This document shows positions 1 through 9,183 of a DNA stretch of 64,000 nt, piece after piece (positions within the stretch are counted from its first letter, which is position 1; each line of letters opens with the position of its first letter). Origin of the DNA: CAYOSU01 sp964406735 (lineage in GTDB: Bacteria; Bacillota; Clostridia; Christensenellales; CAMQZB01); contig CAYOSU010000004.1 of assembly GCA_964406735.1 (NCBI GenBank), positions 45,732-109,731 of the forward strand. Direction: 5' to 3'. A program made the translations under genes and the position numbers. A model generated the notes under the pieces. That model saw only the letters and a program-made list of their open reading frames with translations. It was not told the DNA's origin and did no database searches.

Positions 1-1
1 T

Positions 2-895
2 ATTCTTGACCTTGAAACGCTGTCCTACGATGAAAAAATGCTGTCGCTTTTCGGCTTAAAGCGAGAGTTTTTGCCAAAAATAGCCTGCTCCGACGAGCTT
101 TTCGGCTACACAGACTTCGAGGGCTTACTCCCCGAAAAAGTGCCGATAAAGGGCGTTATGGGGGATTCCCACGCCGCACTTTTCGCAAATACCGAGAAAG
201 TCGGCGGCATAAAGGCAACGTTCGGCACTGGCACGTCCTTGATGCTCAACGTAGGCGATAAGCGAATATCGAACTGCCCGACATCAGTCGTCGAGAGCGT
301 AGCCTACTCAAAGAACGGTAAGGCGTATTATGCGATAGAGGGCAATATCAACTACTCGGGAGCGGTCATGAACAAGGTGATAGACTTAGGTCTTGCGCAG
401 AGCGTCAGGGAGATAGCGACTGCGGCAACGAGCGTAGAAGATAGCGGCGGCGTATACTTAGTCCCTGCCTTTTCGGGTCTTTCGGCGCCGTACTGGGACG
501 AAAACGCCCGAGCCGTCATCTGCGGAATGTCTGCGTCCACAAAAAAAGAGCATATATTGCGTGCGGCTGAAGAAGCTGTCGCATATCAGATAAAGGACGT
601 TTTCGAGGAGATAAAGCGTTGCGATATAGCGATAAACGGCATATACGCCGACGGCGGCGCAACGAGGGACGACTTTTTGATGGGCTTTGTATCGGATATT
701 TTAGACGTTACGGTGTCCGTATCGAGCGTAGAAGAGCTGTCTGCGTTCGGCGTTGCGGCGATAGCTGCGGCAAGCGAGGAGTTTTACGGTAGCAAGACGT
801 ATAAAACGGTACAGCCGAAAATGAGCGAAGAAAAAAGGCAAACGCTTTACGGCGGCTGGAAAGATGCGGTCGCAAAGGCGATAACCAACAAATAA
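2..895 (+). CDS. FGGY-family carbohydrate kinase, C-terminal part (5' end outside window)
   Basis: The reading frame is open from the first bases of the window, so the N-terminal ATPase lobe lies upstream and only about 297 residues are visible. These match the C-terminal half of FGGY sugar kinases: a MGDSHAALF segment (the GDQQAA region of glycerol kinases), then a TFGTGTS phosphate-binding loop, a VPAFSGLSAPYW segment and an ADGGATRDDFLM adenosine loop. The family phosphorylates imported polyols, ketoses or deoxysugars with ATP in the cytoplasm. The isomerase-like gene starts 11 bases after the stop behind AAGGAG, so the two are probably co-transcribed as an isomerase/kinase pair. The substrate cannot be fixed from the sequence; a fuculose, rhamnulose or xylulose type is more likely than glycerol given the neighbour (inference). 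Confidence 0.88.
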   Translation: MLDLETLSYDEKMLSLFGLKREFLPKIACSDELFGYTDFEGLLPEKVPIKGVMGDSHAALFANTEKVGGIKATFGTGTSLMLNVGDKRISNCPTSVVESVAYSKNGKAYYAIEGNINYSGAVMNKVIDLGLAQSVREIATAATSVEDSGGVYLVPAFSGLSAPYWDENARAVICGMSASTKKEHILRAAEEAVAYQIKDVFEEIKRCDIAINGIYADGGATRDDFLMGFVSDILDVTVSVSSVEELSAFGVAAIAAASEEFYGSKTYKTVQPKMSEEKRQTLYGGWKDAVAKAITNK

Positions 896-906
896 AGGAG
901 AGAACC

Positions 907-2319
907 ATGAAGGACAATAAACAGACTTTCGGACTTATAATATCGACGAGGAGCTTTTTCCCCTCGCATTTAGTAAAGACCGCAAGGGAACAGATAACGC
1001 AAAAATTAGACGAGCTTGGCTACGGTTATATCACCGTCGACGAGAATATGACGAAATACGGCGCAGTAATGACCTTTGACGAGGCGCTTACTTGCGCAAA
1101 GCTCTTCGAGGAGAACCGCAAGGAGATATCCGGTATCATCGTCGTACTTCCAAACTTCGGCGAGGAGCTTGGCATCGCAGAGGCGATAGATAGAGCAGAC
1201 CTCAACGTACCCGTATTGGTGTCTGCGATAGACGACGACTTTGACAAGCTCGATATGGCAAACAGAAGAGACGCCTTTTGCGGTAAAATATCCCTCTGCA
1301 ACAACCTCTATTACAGGGATATAAAATACACTCTCACCACCCTTCACACCTGCAAGATAGAAAGCCCTGATTTTACCAAGGACTTAAAGGACTTTGCGGC
1401 GGTATGCAACGTCGTAAACGGCACTCGCGGGAGCCGCATAGCGATGCTCGGCGCAAGACCAGTTGCGTTCAACACCGTACGCTTTTCGGAGAAAATTTTG
1501 CAAGCTCACGGCATTTCCGTTCAGACCGTCGATATGTCGGAGATAATTTTCGAGGCGGAAAAGCTTGACGATAAGGCAAGAATAAGCGAAAAGGTAGAGG
1601 AGATCCGTAATTACGGTAAAATCCCCTCCTTTATCGGCGAAGAGCTTCTCGAAAAACAGGCTCGCCTTTGCCTTACGATAGAGGACTTTGTCAAAAGATA
1701 TAAAGCAAACGCCTCGACTGTGCAGTGCTGGGACAGCGTAGAGAACAACTACGGCTGTGCTACCTGCCTTGCGATGAGTATGCTCGGCGAAAAGGGCTTG
1801 CCCTCTGCGTGCGAGAGCGACGTAACGGGCGCAGTCTCGATGCTGATGGCGCACTTGGCAAGCGGTAAGGCGGCGGCTTTAATGGACTGGAACAACAATA
1901 TAAGGGATGACAGAGACAACTGCATATGCATCCATTGCAGTAACTTCCCCAAGAGCTTTTTCGATACCGATGTTGAGATAGAGTGCCTTGACGTGCTCGG
2001 TTCGACGCTTGGCAAAGAAAACTGCTTCGGAGCGGTCAAGGGACAGGTGAAAGAGGGCGGTATGACCTTCTTCAGGGTAACGACTGACGACCGCAAGGGC
2101 GTTATGAAAGCGTATGTCGGCGAGGGTACGTTTGAGAGCGAGGAGATACCCACAAAGGGCGGTATCGCAAATTGCCGTGTAAACGATTTGCAAGGGCTGA
2201 TGAAATACGTTTGCGAGAACGGCTTCGAGCACCACGTATGCTTCGTAAGAGGAAGATACGCAGGCGTTTTAGAGGAAGCGTGCAAATATCTCGGGATAGA
2301 GGTCTATAGGCATAATTAA
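907..2319 (+). CDS. L-fucose/L-arabinose isomerase-like sugar isomerase
   Basis: A 470-residue protein of the fucose/arabinose isomerase superfamily (aldose-ketose isomerase with a divalent metal). The N-terminal half has the alternating beta/alpha pattern of the superfamily. The C-terminal half carries ACESDV, ALMDWNN and CIHCSNFP segments, whose Glu, Asp and His lie where the family's metal ligands lie. The protein is shorter than classical FucI (about 590) and is not canonical AraA, which is encoded separately at 7614. The start follows an AAGGAGAG site at 895-902. It sits behind the kinase and likely feeds it a ketose. The true substrate (fucose, rhamnose, or a lyxose/ribulose-type sugar) is unknown. 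Confidence 0.82.
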   Translation: MKDNKQTFGLIISTRSFFPSHLVKTAREQITQKLDELGYGYITVDENMTKYGAVMTFDEALTCAKLFEENRKEISGIIVVLPNFGEELGIAEAIDRADLNVPVLVSAIDDDFDKLDMANRRDAFCGKISLCNNLYYRDIKYTLTTLHTCKIESPDFTKDLKDFAAVCNVVNGTRGSRIAMLGARPVAFNTVRFSEKILQAHGISVQTVDMSEIIFEAEKLDDKARISEKVEEIRNYGKIPSFIGEELLEKQARLCLTIEDFVKRYKANASTVQCWDSVENNYGCATCLAMSMLGEKGLPSACESDVTGAVSMLMAHLASGKAAALMDWNNNIRDDRDNCICIHCSNFPKSFFDTDVEIECLDVLGSTLGKENCFGAVKGQVKEGGMTFFRVTTDDRKGVMKAYVGEGTFESEEIPTKGGIANCRVNDLQGLMKYVCENGFEHHVCFVRGRYAGVLEEACKYLGIEVYRHN

Positions 2320-2352
2320 GGAATTTTGCCACTCGGAATAGCATAAAAATAA

Positions 2353-2396
2353 GGCGTTGTTTACCAAAATTAAAGGTAAACGACGCCGTTTTTTTG
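2353..2396 (+). terminator. Rho-independent terminator between convergent genes
   Basis: Thirteen-base arms at 2353-2365 and 2375-2387 (one G-U pair) with a 9-base loop, followed by a run of seven T. It ends the kinase/isomerase unit. The convergent AraC gene ends just beyond it. Confidence 0.9.
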
Positions 2397-2404
2397 TTAT
2401 AAAG

Positions 2405-3259
2405 TTATTTTTTACCGCTTGTAATAAAGGAATTTGCGTATTTTCTCGGCGAAAGCCCGAAAGCGTTTCTAAAGTTTGCGATAAAATAATTGTAGTCAAA
2501 AAATCCACAGCTTTCGGCGACCGTGCTTATCTTCGTCTCGGGGTCGTTTTCAAGCAAAAGCCTTGCCTTGTGTAGCCGTAGCTTTTTGACGTATTCCGCA
2601 AGTCCGCAGCCTGCGTTGTCCTTGATAACGTGATAAAGCTTAGTCCTGCCGACGTTGAATTTACTGCAAAGGATCTCTGGCGAGATGTCTTTTGAGATGT
2701 TTTGCTTGATATACTCGTCGACACGCTCCCAAAGCTCGCTTTTTTCCGATACGGCGATATTTTTAAGGCAAAGATACGTCGCAATGGCGTTAAGAAGATT
2801 TGCGGCGGAGTTGAGGTATTCGTTGGATTTCAATGGCATTTTTTCGCAAAGGCTTCTTATATCGTCAACGTCGAAGCCGTATTTAGCGATATGCGAATAA
2901 ATTGCGTTGACACCCTCCTCGAAGTCCTTGAACGAGAATATGTGCGCAAAGAATAAATAGCCTCTCACCTCGTCGTTGACTATAAGCGGGAATATTATCT
3001 CCGTAAGCCCCAGATGGCACTTATAAATATACGGAGTTTTCGCCTTAGATGCCACCTTGCAGGCGTTTTTGTCGCACTCACGGCATTTGGTGTCGATGTC
3101 GGGATTTAGCCTTGCCCGTTCGCAAAGCGCCGCCCTCTTTTTGGGGTACGCCGTCAGCTCGTTAAAATTTTCGTCGAAGACGGTTATGCGGATCTCCGTA
3201 ACGGTGTAATAGTCTTTTAACAGCTCATCGAGCTTTTGTAGGTCGAAAATGGGTTTCAT
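2405..3259 (-). CDS. AraC-family regulator with N-terminal PocR sensory domain
   Basis: A 284-residue transcription factor. Residues about 5-150 look like a PocR ligand-binding domain: DLQKLDELLKDYYTVT, then a cysteine set (CERARLN, CRECDKNAC, CHLGL) and the PLIVNDEVRGYLFF segment. Residues about 185-284 are two AraC helix-turn-helix units ending in the FGLSPRKYANSF signature. PocR domains bind small polyol or hydrocarbon-like ligands (family knowledge). It is divergent from the arabinose operon at 3385 and convergent with the isomerase, so it is a plausible regulator of either. No Shine-Dalgarno precedes the ATG. Instead a promoter ends right at it, so the mRNA is predicted to be leaderless (see 3266-3294). 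Confidence 0.92.
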   Translation of the reverse strand: MKPIFDLQKLDELLKDYYTVTEIRITVFDENFNELTAYPKKRAALCERARLNPDIDTKCRECDKNACKVASKAKTPYIYKCHLGLTEIIFPLIVNDEVRGYLFFAHIFSFKDFEEGVNAIYSHIAKYGFDVDDIRSLCEKMPLKSNEYLNSAANLLNAIATYLCLKNIAVSEKSELWERVDEYIKQNISKDISPEILCSKFNVGRTKLYHVIKDNAGCGLAEYVKKLRLHKARLLLENDPETKISTVAESCGFFDYNYFIANFRNAFGLSPRKYANSFITSGKK

Positions 3260-3265
3260 ATATCG

Positions 3266-3294
3266 ATTATAACCGCAAAAGCGTACAAAATCAA
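3266..3294 (-). promoter_or_regulatory. Sigma-A-type promoter of the AraC/PocR gene, leaderless geometry
   Basis: Read on the minus strand: TTGATT at 3294-3289, a 17-base spacer, TATAAT at 3271-3266. Position 3259, the A of the ATG, lies 7 bases past the -10 box, where +1 is expected. There is no Shine-Dalgarno in between. Confidence 0.7.
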
Positions 3295-3384
3295 TACTTT
3301 TTGAATAGATTTCTATATACTTGCCGCAAAAAATGATATATAATGTTCTTGGAAAAGAAATATAGAGAAAAACGGGAGAAAAAT

Positions 3385-5343
3385 ATGACGACGGTAAGAC
3401 TCGGAAAAGGAAGTAAAAAAATATCAGATAGGCTATACGGAATATTCCTCGAAGACATAAACTTTGCCGTTGACGGCGGCTTGAACGCCAATATGGTCAA
3501 TAACTACTCCTTTGACGGCGTATATATGAACGCTGATCTTACGCCCTGTCACGACCCATTCCGCTATTGGAAAGAGACGGGATTAACGTTTGAATTTTCA
3601 AAGGTAGGCGGAATATCTGACAAAACGGGCTACGCAAAAATTTTTGTTGACGGCGAGGGTAAAATAGAAAATCTCGGCTACAACGGCAACAAAGAGAACG
3701 CAACAAGGTGCGCTATGAGCATCGTAGAGAGAGAAGAATACGAGTTTTCCGCATACGTCAAAGGCGGCGACGGTGTCAAGGCGACGGTAACGGTTCTTTC
3801 AGACGACGGAAAGCCTTTAACGGACGAAAAAGAGATAGAGATAACGGAATCGTGGCAAAAGGTAGAGCTGACCTTGACGGGTAAAGCCACCTCTTACGGC
3901 AAGCTCTCGCTGAAATTTACAGGTAACGGCACGGTATGCCTTGACTTAGTAACTCTTCTTGGCGAGCATATAGGCAAAAACGACGCAAAATGGAGCGGCG
4001 GCAAGTTCAGAAAAGACTTGGTCGAGTCATTAAGAGCGTTAAAGCCGTCCTTTATGCGCTTCCCGGGCGGTTGCATCGTCGAGGGAACTATCCCCGGCAA
4101 CGAATACGACTGGAAGAAAACAGTCGGCAGGTTGGAAAACAGGATTCCAACCTACAATCTCTGGAGCGAAAAGCTGTCCGACGGCGGATATAGCCAGAGC
4201 TTCCAGATAGGCTTTTACGAATACTTCTGCCTGTGCGAGGAGATAGGAGCAAAGCCGTTGCCCATACTTTCTGCGGGCTTGAACTGCCAGATAAGGGCAT
4301 TACAGCGAAAAGAAAAGGAATGCCCCAACGTTCCGCTCGGAACGAGGGAGTTCGACGAATATATCGTAGCAAACTACCTTGACCTTATCGACTTTGCCAA
4401 CGGCGAAAAGGGAACGTCTTATTGGGCTGATCTCAGATGCGAGATGGGACACGAAAAGCCGTTCAACTTAACGATGATAGGCATCGGCAACGAAAACTAC
4501 GGAAAGGACTACCTCGAACGCTTTCGTGTCATCAAAGAGGCGATAGCCAAAAAAGACGATAAAATCGAATGCGTTCATTGCTCTGGACTTGGATTTTTCG
4601 AGCCGTCGGTAACGAAAGTCAGAAAGCATGTAGCGAAAAACTACCACGGCGTGCTAATAGACGAGCATAGGTATCAACGCCCCGAATGGTTCTTGAAGTC
4701 ATATAACTACTTCGATAAGGCGAAAAAGCAGCTTGGCGACAACAAGATATATTACGGCGAATACGCCGCAAATATAGTGATCAAAAATGGCGCAATGATA
4801 AAGGACTATAACAAGTGGAAAACTGCGCTTTCGGAGAGCGTGTTCTTGCTCGGCATGGAGAAGAACGGCGACGTTGTAGATATGAGCTCGTACGCACCGC
4901 TGTTCAACCTCGTAACGTGCTTGCAGTGGACTCACAACCTCATCGATTTCAACCCAAAGACTTACATAGAAAACGCTAACTACAAGATCCAGAAGCTGTT
5001 TTCCAATAATACGGGCAACGAATATATCGGGTGCGAGGGAAAGCTCCCAAGGAACGTATACGTTTCTGCGACGAAAAGGGACGGCGAGTATTATATCAAA
5101 ATAGTCAACGTCGGCAAAAAGGACGAAGCGATATGCGTCGAGACCGGGATCAACGCAAAAGAGTGCGAGATGATATCGGTCGGCGGCAACGGCGAGCTCA
5201 GGAACGACCTTGAATTTGACGGAATGCCCGATATGGAGATAGAGGAAAGAGTAGAGAAAAAAGCCTTCAACGGAAGCGTAACGCTTTTAGCTGAAAGCGG
5301 CAAGGTATATATAATAAAGCTAAAGGAGGATATTCATGGCTGA
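3385..5343 (+). CDS. GH51 alpha-L-arabinofuranosidase (intracellular)
   Basis: A 652-residue GH51 enzyme that releases terminal alpha-L-arabinofuranose from arabino-oligosaccharides. Visible: LYGIFLEDINFAVDGG near the N-terminus, FMRFPGGC, GIGNENYG with the acid/base Glu at about residue 370, and YYGEYAAN with the nucleophile Glu at about residue 459. A beta-sandwich-like insertion (about residues 75-195, like a carbohydrate-binding module) precedes the barrel. I chose the ATG at 3385 over the in-frame ATG at 3343 because GGGAG lies just before it and the extra 14 residues are only Lys/Glu-rich. There is no signal peptide, so it acts in the cytoplasm. It overlaps the next gene by 8 bases and heads the arabinose operon. 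A TATAAT at 3339-3344 may be its -10 box; I found no convincing -35. Confidence 0.96.
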   Translation: MTTVRLGKGSKKISDRLYGIFLEDINFAVDGGLNANMVNNYSFDGVYMNADLTPCHDPFRYWKETGLTFEFSKVGGISDKTGYAKIFVDGEGKIENLGYNGNKENATRCAMSIVEREEYEFSAYVKGGDGVKATVTVLSDDGKPLTDEKEIEITESWQKVELTLTGKATSYGKLSLKFTGNGTVCLDLVTLLGEHIGKNDAKWSGGKFRKDLVESLRALKPSFMRFPGGCIVEGTIPGNEYDWKKTVGRLENRIPTYNLWSEKLSDGGYSQSFQIGFYEYFCLCEEIGAKPLPILSAGLNCQIRALQRKEKECPNVPLGTREFDEYIVANYLDLIDFANGEKGTSYWADLRCEMGHEKPFNLTMIGIGNENYGKDYLERFRVIKEAIAKKDDKIECVHCSGLGFFEPSVTKVRKHVAKNYHGVLIDEHRYQRPEWFLKSYNYFDKAKKQLGDNKIYYGEYAANIVIKNGAMIKDYNKWKTALSESVFLLGMEKNGDVVDMSSYAPLFNLVTCLQWTHNLIDFNPKTYIENANYKIQKLFSNNTGNEYIGCEGKLPRNVYVSATKRDGEYYIKIVNVGKKDEAICVETGINAKECEMISVGGNGELRNDLEFDGMPDMEIEERVEKKAFNGSVTLLAESGKVYIIKLKEDIHG

Positions 5344-6919
5344 AATCAAAAGACTTATAGAAAGCGGCAAGGTCTATCTCGGCATAGAGTTCGGCTCGAC
5401 GAGGATCAAGGGAGTATTGATCGACGGCGAGCATACGCCGATAGCGCAAGGCTCGTTCACCTGGGAGAACTCTCTCGTAGACGGCGTTTGGACGTACTCG
5501 CAAGAGGAGATACTTTGCGGCTTAAAGGCGTGCTACAAGGCGCTCAAAGAAGACGTAAAAGCGAAATACGGCGTAACGTTGAAAAAAATAGGCGGCATGG
5601 GAATATCCGCAATGATGCACGGCTATATGCCCTTTGACGAAGAAGAAAACCTTCTCGTTCCGTTCAGGACTTGGAGAAATACGATAACGGCAGAGGCGGC
5701 GGAGAAGCTTTCGGAGAGCTTTAATTTCAATATTCCCGAGAGATGGTCGGTAGCCCACCTTTATCAGGCTGTGCTCAAAAAAGAGGCTCATATCAAAGAT
5801 ATTGCCACGATAAACACTCTTGCAGGCTATATTCACAACCTTTTGACGGGCGAGCGCATCGTAGGAGTAGGCGAGGGAAGCGGAATGTTCCCCGTCGACG
5901 AGAGCTTTTCCTACGACAAAAAAATGATGGAAAAATTCGGCGAGCTGTTGCGTAAAGAGGGCTTCGACAAAGAGCCTGAAAGGCTGTTCCCCGAAATAAG
6001 GCTTGCAGGCGAAAACGCAGGTTATCTAACGGAAAGCGGCGCAAGACTTCTCGACGAAGAGGGCGACTTAGAGGCAGGCGTTCCGTTCTGTCCTCCCGAG
6101 GGCGACGCAGGAACGGGCATGGTCGCAACAAACAGCATAAAGCGTACTACGGGTAATGTGTCGGCAGGTACGAGTATATTTGCGATGATAGTGCTTGAAA
6201 AGGCGCTTAAAAACAGGTACAAAGAGATAGATGTAGTAACCACTCCCGACGGATTCCCCGTCGCAATGGTGCACTGCAACAACTGCACGAACGAGATAAA
6301 CGCATACGCAAGCCTTTTCCAGGAAGTGTCAACGGCGTTGGGCGGTAAGACGGATATGAACGACGTATACGATATGATATTCTCTCTGTCCGAAAAAGCC
6401 GACGCCGATTGCGGCGGACTTACGGTATATAACTACCTCTCGGGCGAGAGCGTAACGGGCTTTTCGAGCGGCAGACCCTTGATGGTAAGGAGCGAAAACG
6501 CAAACTTCACGCTTGCAAATCTGCTTAGGGCAAACCTGTATTCCTCCGTTGCAACGCTTGCAGTCGGAATGAAGATATTAGACGGCGAGAACGTTGAGAT
6601 AAGCTCCGTCTGCGGCCATGGCGGACTGTTCAAGACTGGCGACGAGGGTGCAAGAGTTCTCGCTTCGGCGATAAAAACGCCAATAACGGTCATGGAGACC
6701 GCAGGCGAGGGCGGACCTTGGGGTATGGCGATACTTGCGGCGTTCGCAGTAAACGCAAACGGCAAAAAGCTTCCCGAGTACCTTGACGATGTAGTTTTTT
6801 CATCGTCGAAGAAAAAGACTGTACAGCCCGACGGCGAATATTCAAAGGGCTTCGAGACCTACCTCGATCGCTTTGAAAGAGGTCTTGAAATAGAGAGAAA
6901 GGCGGTAGAGAGAGTATGA
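5336..6919 (+). CDS. FGGY carbohydrate kinase, probable L-ribulokinase analogue
   Basis: A 527-residue FGGY kinase with YLGIEFGSTRIKGVLID (N-terminal phosphate loop), a MHGYMPFDEE segment, GNVSAGTSIFAM and VCGHGGLFKTGDEGARVLA in the C-terminal lobe. Position between GH51 and araD/araA, with overlapping ends on both sides (8 bases upstream, 4 downstream as ATGA), points to phosphorylation of L-ribulose made by AraA, giving L-ribulose-5-phosphate for AraD. The sequence resembles the xylulokinase-like branch of FGGY kinases that replaces classical AraB in many Clostridia (family knowledge; the assignment to ribulose is from context). Confidence 0.9.
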   Translation: MAEIKRLIESGKVYLGIEFGSTRIKGVLIDGEHTPIAQGSFTWENSLVDGVWTYSQEEILCGLKACYKALKEDVKAKYGVTLKKIGGMGISAMMHGYMPFDEEENLLVPFRTWRNTITAEAAEKLSESFNFNIPERWSVAHLYQAVLKKEAHIKDIATINTLAGYIHNLLTGERIVGVGEGSGMFPVDESFSYDKKMMEKFGELLRKEGFDKEPERLFPEIRLAGENAGYLTESGARLLDEEGDLEAGVPFCPPEGDAGTGMVATNSIKRTTGNVSAGTSIFAMIVLEKALKNRYKEIDVVTTPDGFPVAMVHCNNCTNEINAYASLFQEVSTALGGKTDMNDVYDMIFSLSEKADADCGGLTVYNYLSGESVTGFSSGRPLMVRSENANFTLANLLRANLYSSVATLAVGMKILDGENVEISSVCGHGGLFKTGDEGARVLASAIKTPITVMETAGEGGPWGMAILAAFAVNANGKKLPEYLDDVVFSSSKKKTVQPDGEYSKGFETYLDRFERGLEIERKAVERV

Positions 6920-7617
6920 GCATGCAAGAATTAAAAGAAAGGGTGTTCAAGGCAAACCTTGACTTAGTAAAGCACGGGCTCGTAGTATTGACCTGGGGTA
7001 ACGTCAGCGGCATAGACAGAGAAAAAGGACTCGTTGCGATAAAGCCAAGCGGAGTTTCCTACGATACGATGACGGTAGACGACATCGTCGTAGTAGACCT
7101 TGACGGCAACGTCGTAGAGGGCAATTTAAGACCGTCCTCCGATACGCCGACGCACTTGGAGTTATATAAAGCCTTCCCCGATATCGGCGGAGTCGTCCAT
7201 ACCCACTCGATAAACGCCACCTCGTTTGCGCAGAGCGGCAAGCCGATAATAGCATACGGCACGACGCACGCAGACTGCTTCTACGGCGACATCCCTTGCG
7301 CAAGGGCGCTCACGAAAGAGGAGATAGAGAGCGAATACGAGAAAAATACGGGCAAGGTGATAATAGAGACCTTCAAAGAGCTCGACGAAAATGCCATACC
7401 TGCGGTGCTGATAAAAAAACACGGCCCGTTTACTTGGGGCAAGACCCCCGAAAAAGCGGTCGAGGCGGCGGTAACGCTCGAAGCGGTCGCTGAGATGTGC
7501 CTTAAAACGAGGCAGATAAACCCTGACGTCGAAAGGGTTGACGGATACCTTCTCGACAAGCATTATTTAAGGAAACACGGCAGCAATGCCTATTACGGAC
7601 AAGGAGATAAAAAATGA
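6916..7617 (+). CDS. araD: L-ribulose-5-phosphate 4-epimerase
   Basis: A 233-residue class II aldolase-fold enzyme, the usual length for AraD. It converts L-ribulose-5-P to D-xylulose-5-P by a retro-aldol mechanism with Zn. Visible motifs: LTWGNVSGID, IKPSGVSYDTM, SSDTPTHLELYKAFPDIGGVVHTHS (split here: SSDTPTH with the acidic residue, then the HTHS zinc-binding histidines), ALTKEEIE and KKHGPFTWG (third zinc histidine). It is translationally coupled on both sides by 4-base overlaps (ATGA at 6916, ATGA at 7614). Confidence 0.97.
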   Translation: MSMQELKERVFKANLDLVKHGLVVLTWGNVSGIDREKGLVAIKPSGVSYDTMTVDDIVVVDLDGNVVEGNLRPSSDTPTHLELYKAFPDIGGVVHTHSINATSFAQSGKPIIAYGTTHADCFYGDIPCARALTKEEIESEYEKNTGKVIIETFKELDENAIPAVLIKKHGPFTWGKTPEKAVEAAVTLEAVAEMCLKTRQINPDVERVDGYLLDKHYLRKHGSNAYYGQGDKK

Positions 7618-9008
7618 AAAAGATTTGTTTTTTGACAGGAAGCCAGTTTTTGTACGGTGAAGAGACCCTCAAACAGGTAGAAAAAGACTCGCTCGAGATG
7701 ATAAGCTTCTTGAACGAGAAGGTCGGCGGCGTAGAGATCACGTTCGGCGGCGTAATGACCACCTCCGAGAAGATTGAAAGAGCCATCAAGGAGATAAATT
7801 ACGACGACGAGACGATCGGCGTAATGGTATGGTGTCATACGTTCAGCCCTGCCAAGATGTGGATAAAGGGCTTGAAGATATTGACGAAGCCCATGCTCCA
7901 CCTTCACACGCAGTTCAACGAGAAGCTCCCTTACGCAACCATTGACATGGACTTCATGAACCTCAATCAGGCGGCTCACGGCGACAGAGAGTTTGCGTAC
8001 ATCTTGACCCGCATGGGAATAGTCAGAAAGAGCGTAGTAGGCTACTACAAGCATGAAAGCGTACTCAAAGAGATAAGATCGTGGGTAGCTGTCGTCAAGG
8101 GCGTAGATTTCTCGAGAAACCTCAAGATCTGCCGCTTCGGCGACAATATGAGAGAGGTTGCGGTAACGGACGGCGACAGAGTTCAGGCTCACATAGATTT
8201 TGGTTGGCAGACCGATTATTACGGCATCGGCGACATCGTAGAGGAGATAAACAAGGTAACGGACGAAGAGGTAGACGCACTTTATGCGGAAATACTTGAA
8301 AAGTACGACTTAAATACCGATAATATCGCTGCGGTAAAGGAACAGGTCAAGTACGAGATCGCATTAAAGAGATTCTTTGCAGCGGGAAATTACAAAGCGT
8401 TCTCCACCAATTTCCAGGATCTTCACGGCTTAAAGCAGCTTTTCGGAATGTCCGCTCAAAGACTTATGGAACAGGGCTACGGCTTCGGTGCTGAGGGCGA
8501 CTGGAAGATAGCGGCGTTCTGCGCTATCATGAAAAAGATGGCTGAGGGAAGAGAGGGCTCTACCGCATTCATGGAGGATTATACTTACGACCTTACCGAG
8601 GGCAATGAGCTCGTTTTGGAGTCCCACATGCTCGAGGTATGCCCCACCCTTGCAGGCAATAAGCCCAAGATAGAGGTACATCCTCTCGGCATCGGCGGCA
8701 AGGAAGACCCTGCAAGATTGGTATTCGACGGCACGACTGGCGACGGCATCGCAGTCTGCATGGTAGATATGGGCGAGTGGTACAGAATAATCTGCGCTCA
8801 CGTCGAGCTCGTAAAACAGCCCGAACCCATGCCTAACCTCCCCGTTGCGAGAGTTATGTGGAAGTTGAAACCCGACTTCAAGAACGGCGCAAGAGAGTGG
8901 CTCGAAGCAGGCGGCGCACACCATACCGTAGTTTCGACTTCGATAACGGCAGACGAAATGAGACTGTTTGCCGAGATAAACGGCGCAGAGTTCGTCGAGA
9001 TCGGCTGA
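7614..9008 (+). CDS. araA: L-arabinose isomerase
   Basis: A 464-residue AraA, slightly shorter than the usual about 500 residues. It isomerises L-arabinose to L-ribulose with Mn. Recognisable parts: FLTGSQFLYGEETLKQVE at the N-terminus, GVMVWCHTFSPAKMWI, LHLHTQFN, GFGAEGDWKIAA, FMEDYTYDL, SHMLEVCP and GGAHHTV, which hold the two Glu and two His metal ligands of the family. Last gene of the GH51-kinase-araD-araA operon and followed by a terminator. Together the four genes take arabinosides to xylulose-5-P. Confidence 0.98.
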   Translation: MKKICFLTGSQFLYGEETLKQVEKDSLEMISFLNEKVGGVEITFGGVMTTSEKIERAIKEINYDDETIGVMVWCHTFSPAKMWIKGLKILTKPMLHLHTQFNEKLPYATIDMDFMNLNQAAHGDREFAYILTRMGIVRKSVVGYYKHESVLKEIRSWVAVVKGVDFSRNLKICRFGDNMREVAVTDGDRVQAHIDFGWQTDYYGIGDIVEEINKVTDEEVDALYAEILEKYDLNTDNIAAVKEQVKYEIALKRFFAAGNYKAFSTNFQDLHGLKQLFGMSAQRLMEQGYGFGAEGDWKIAAFCAIMKKMAEGREGSTAFMEDYTYDLTEGNELVLESHMLEVCPTLAGNKPKIEVHPLGIGGKEDPARLVFDGTTGDGIAVCMVDMGEWYRIICAHVELVKQPEPMPNLPVARVMWKLKPDFKNGAREWLEAGGAHHTVVSTSITADEMRLFAEINGAEFVEIG

Positions 9009-9141
9009 ACTTAATAGAAAAAATACGGCGCATACGCTTAAATCAACGCAAAAACGGTTAAAAATAACGCTTGATTTTGACTAAAGCCGTAATAACTAAA
9101 AAATTTGCAACGACTTGATGAAGATATTTGCAAACGAAAGA

Positions 9142-9166
9142 CCCGAGGAAATCCTCGGGCCTTTTG
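9142..9166 (+). terminator. Bidirectional hairpin terminator after araA
   Basis: Perfect 8-bp stem CCCGAGGA/TCCTCGGG (9142-9149, 9152-9159) with an AA loop followed by CCTTTT. On the minus strand it also lies just past the end of the convergent gene at 9184. Confidence 0.8.
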
Positions 9167-9183
9167 CATTAAAAATTATTCTA

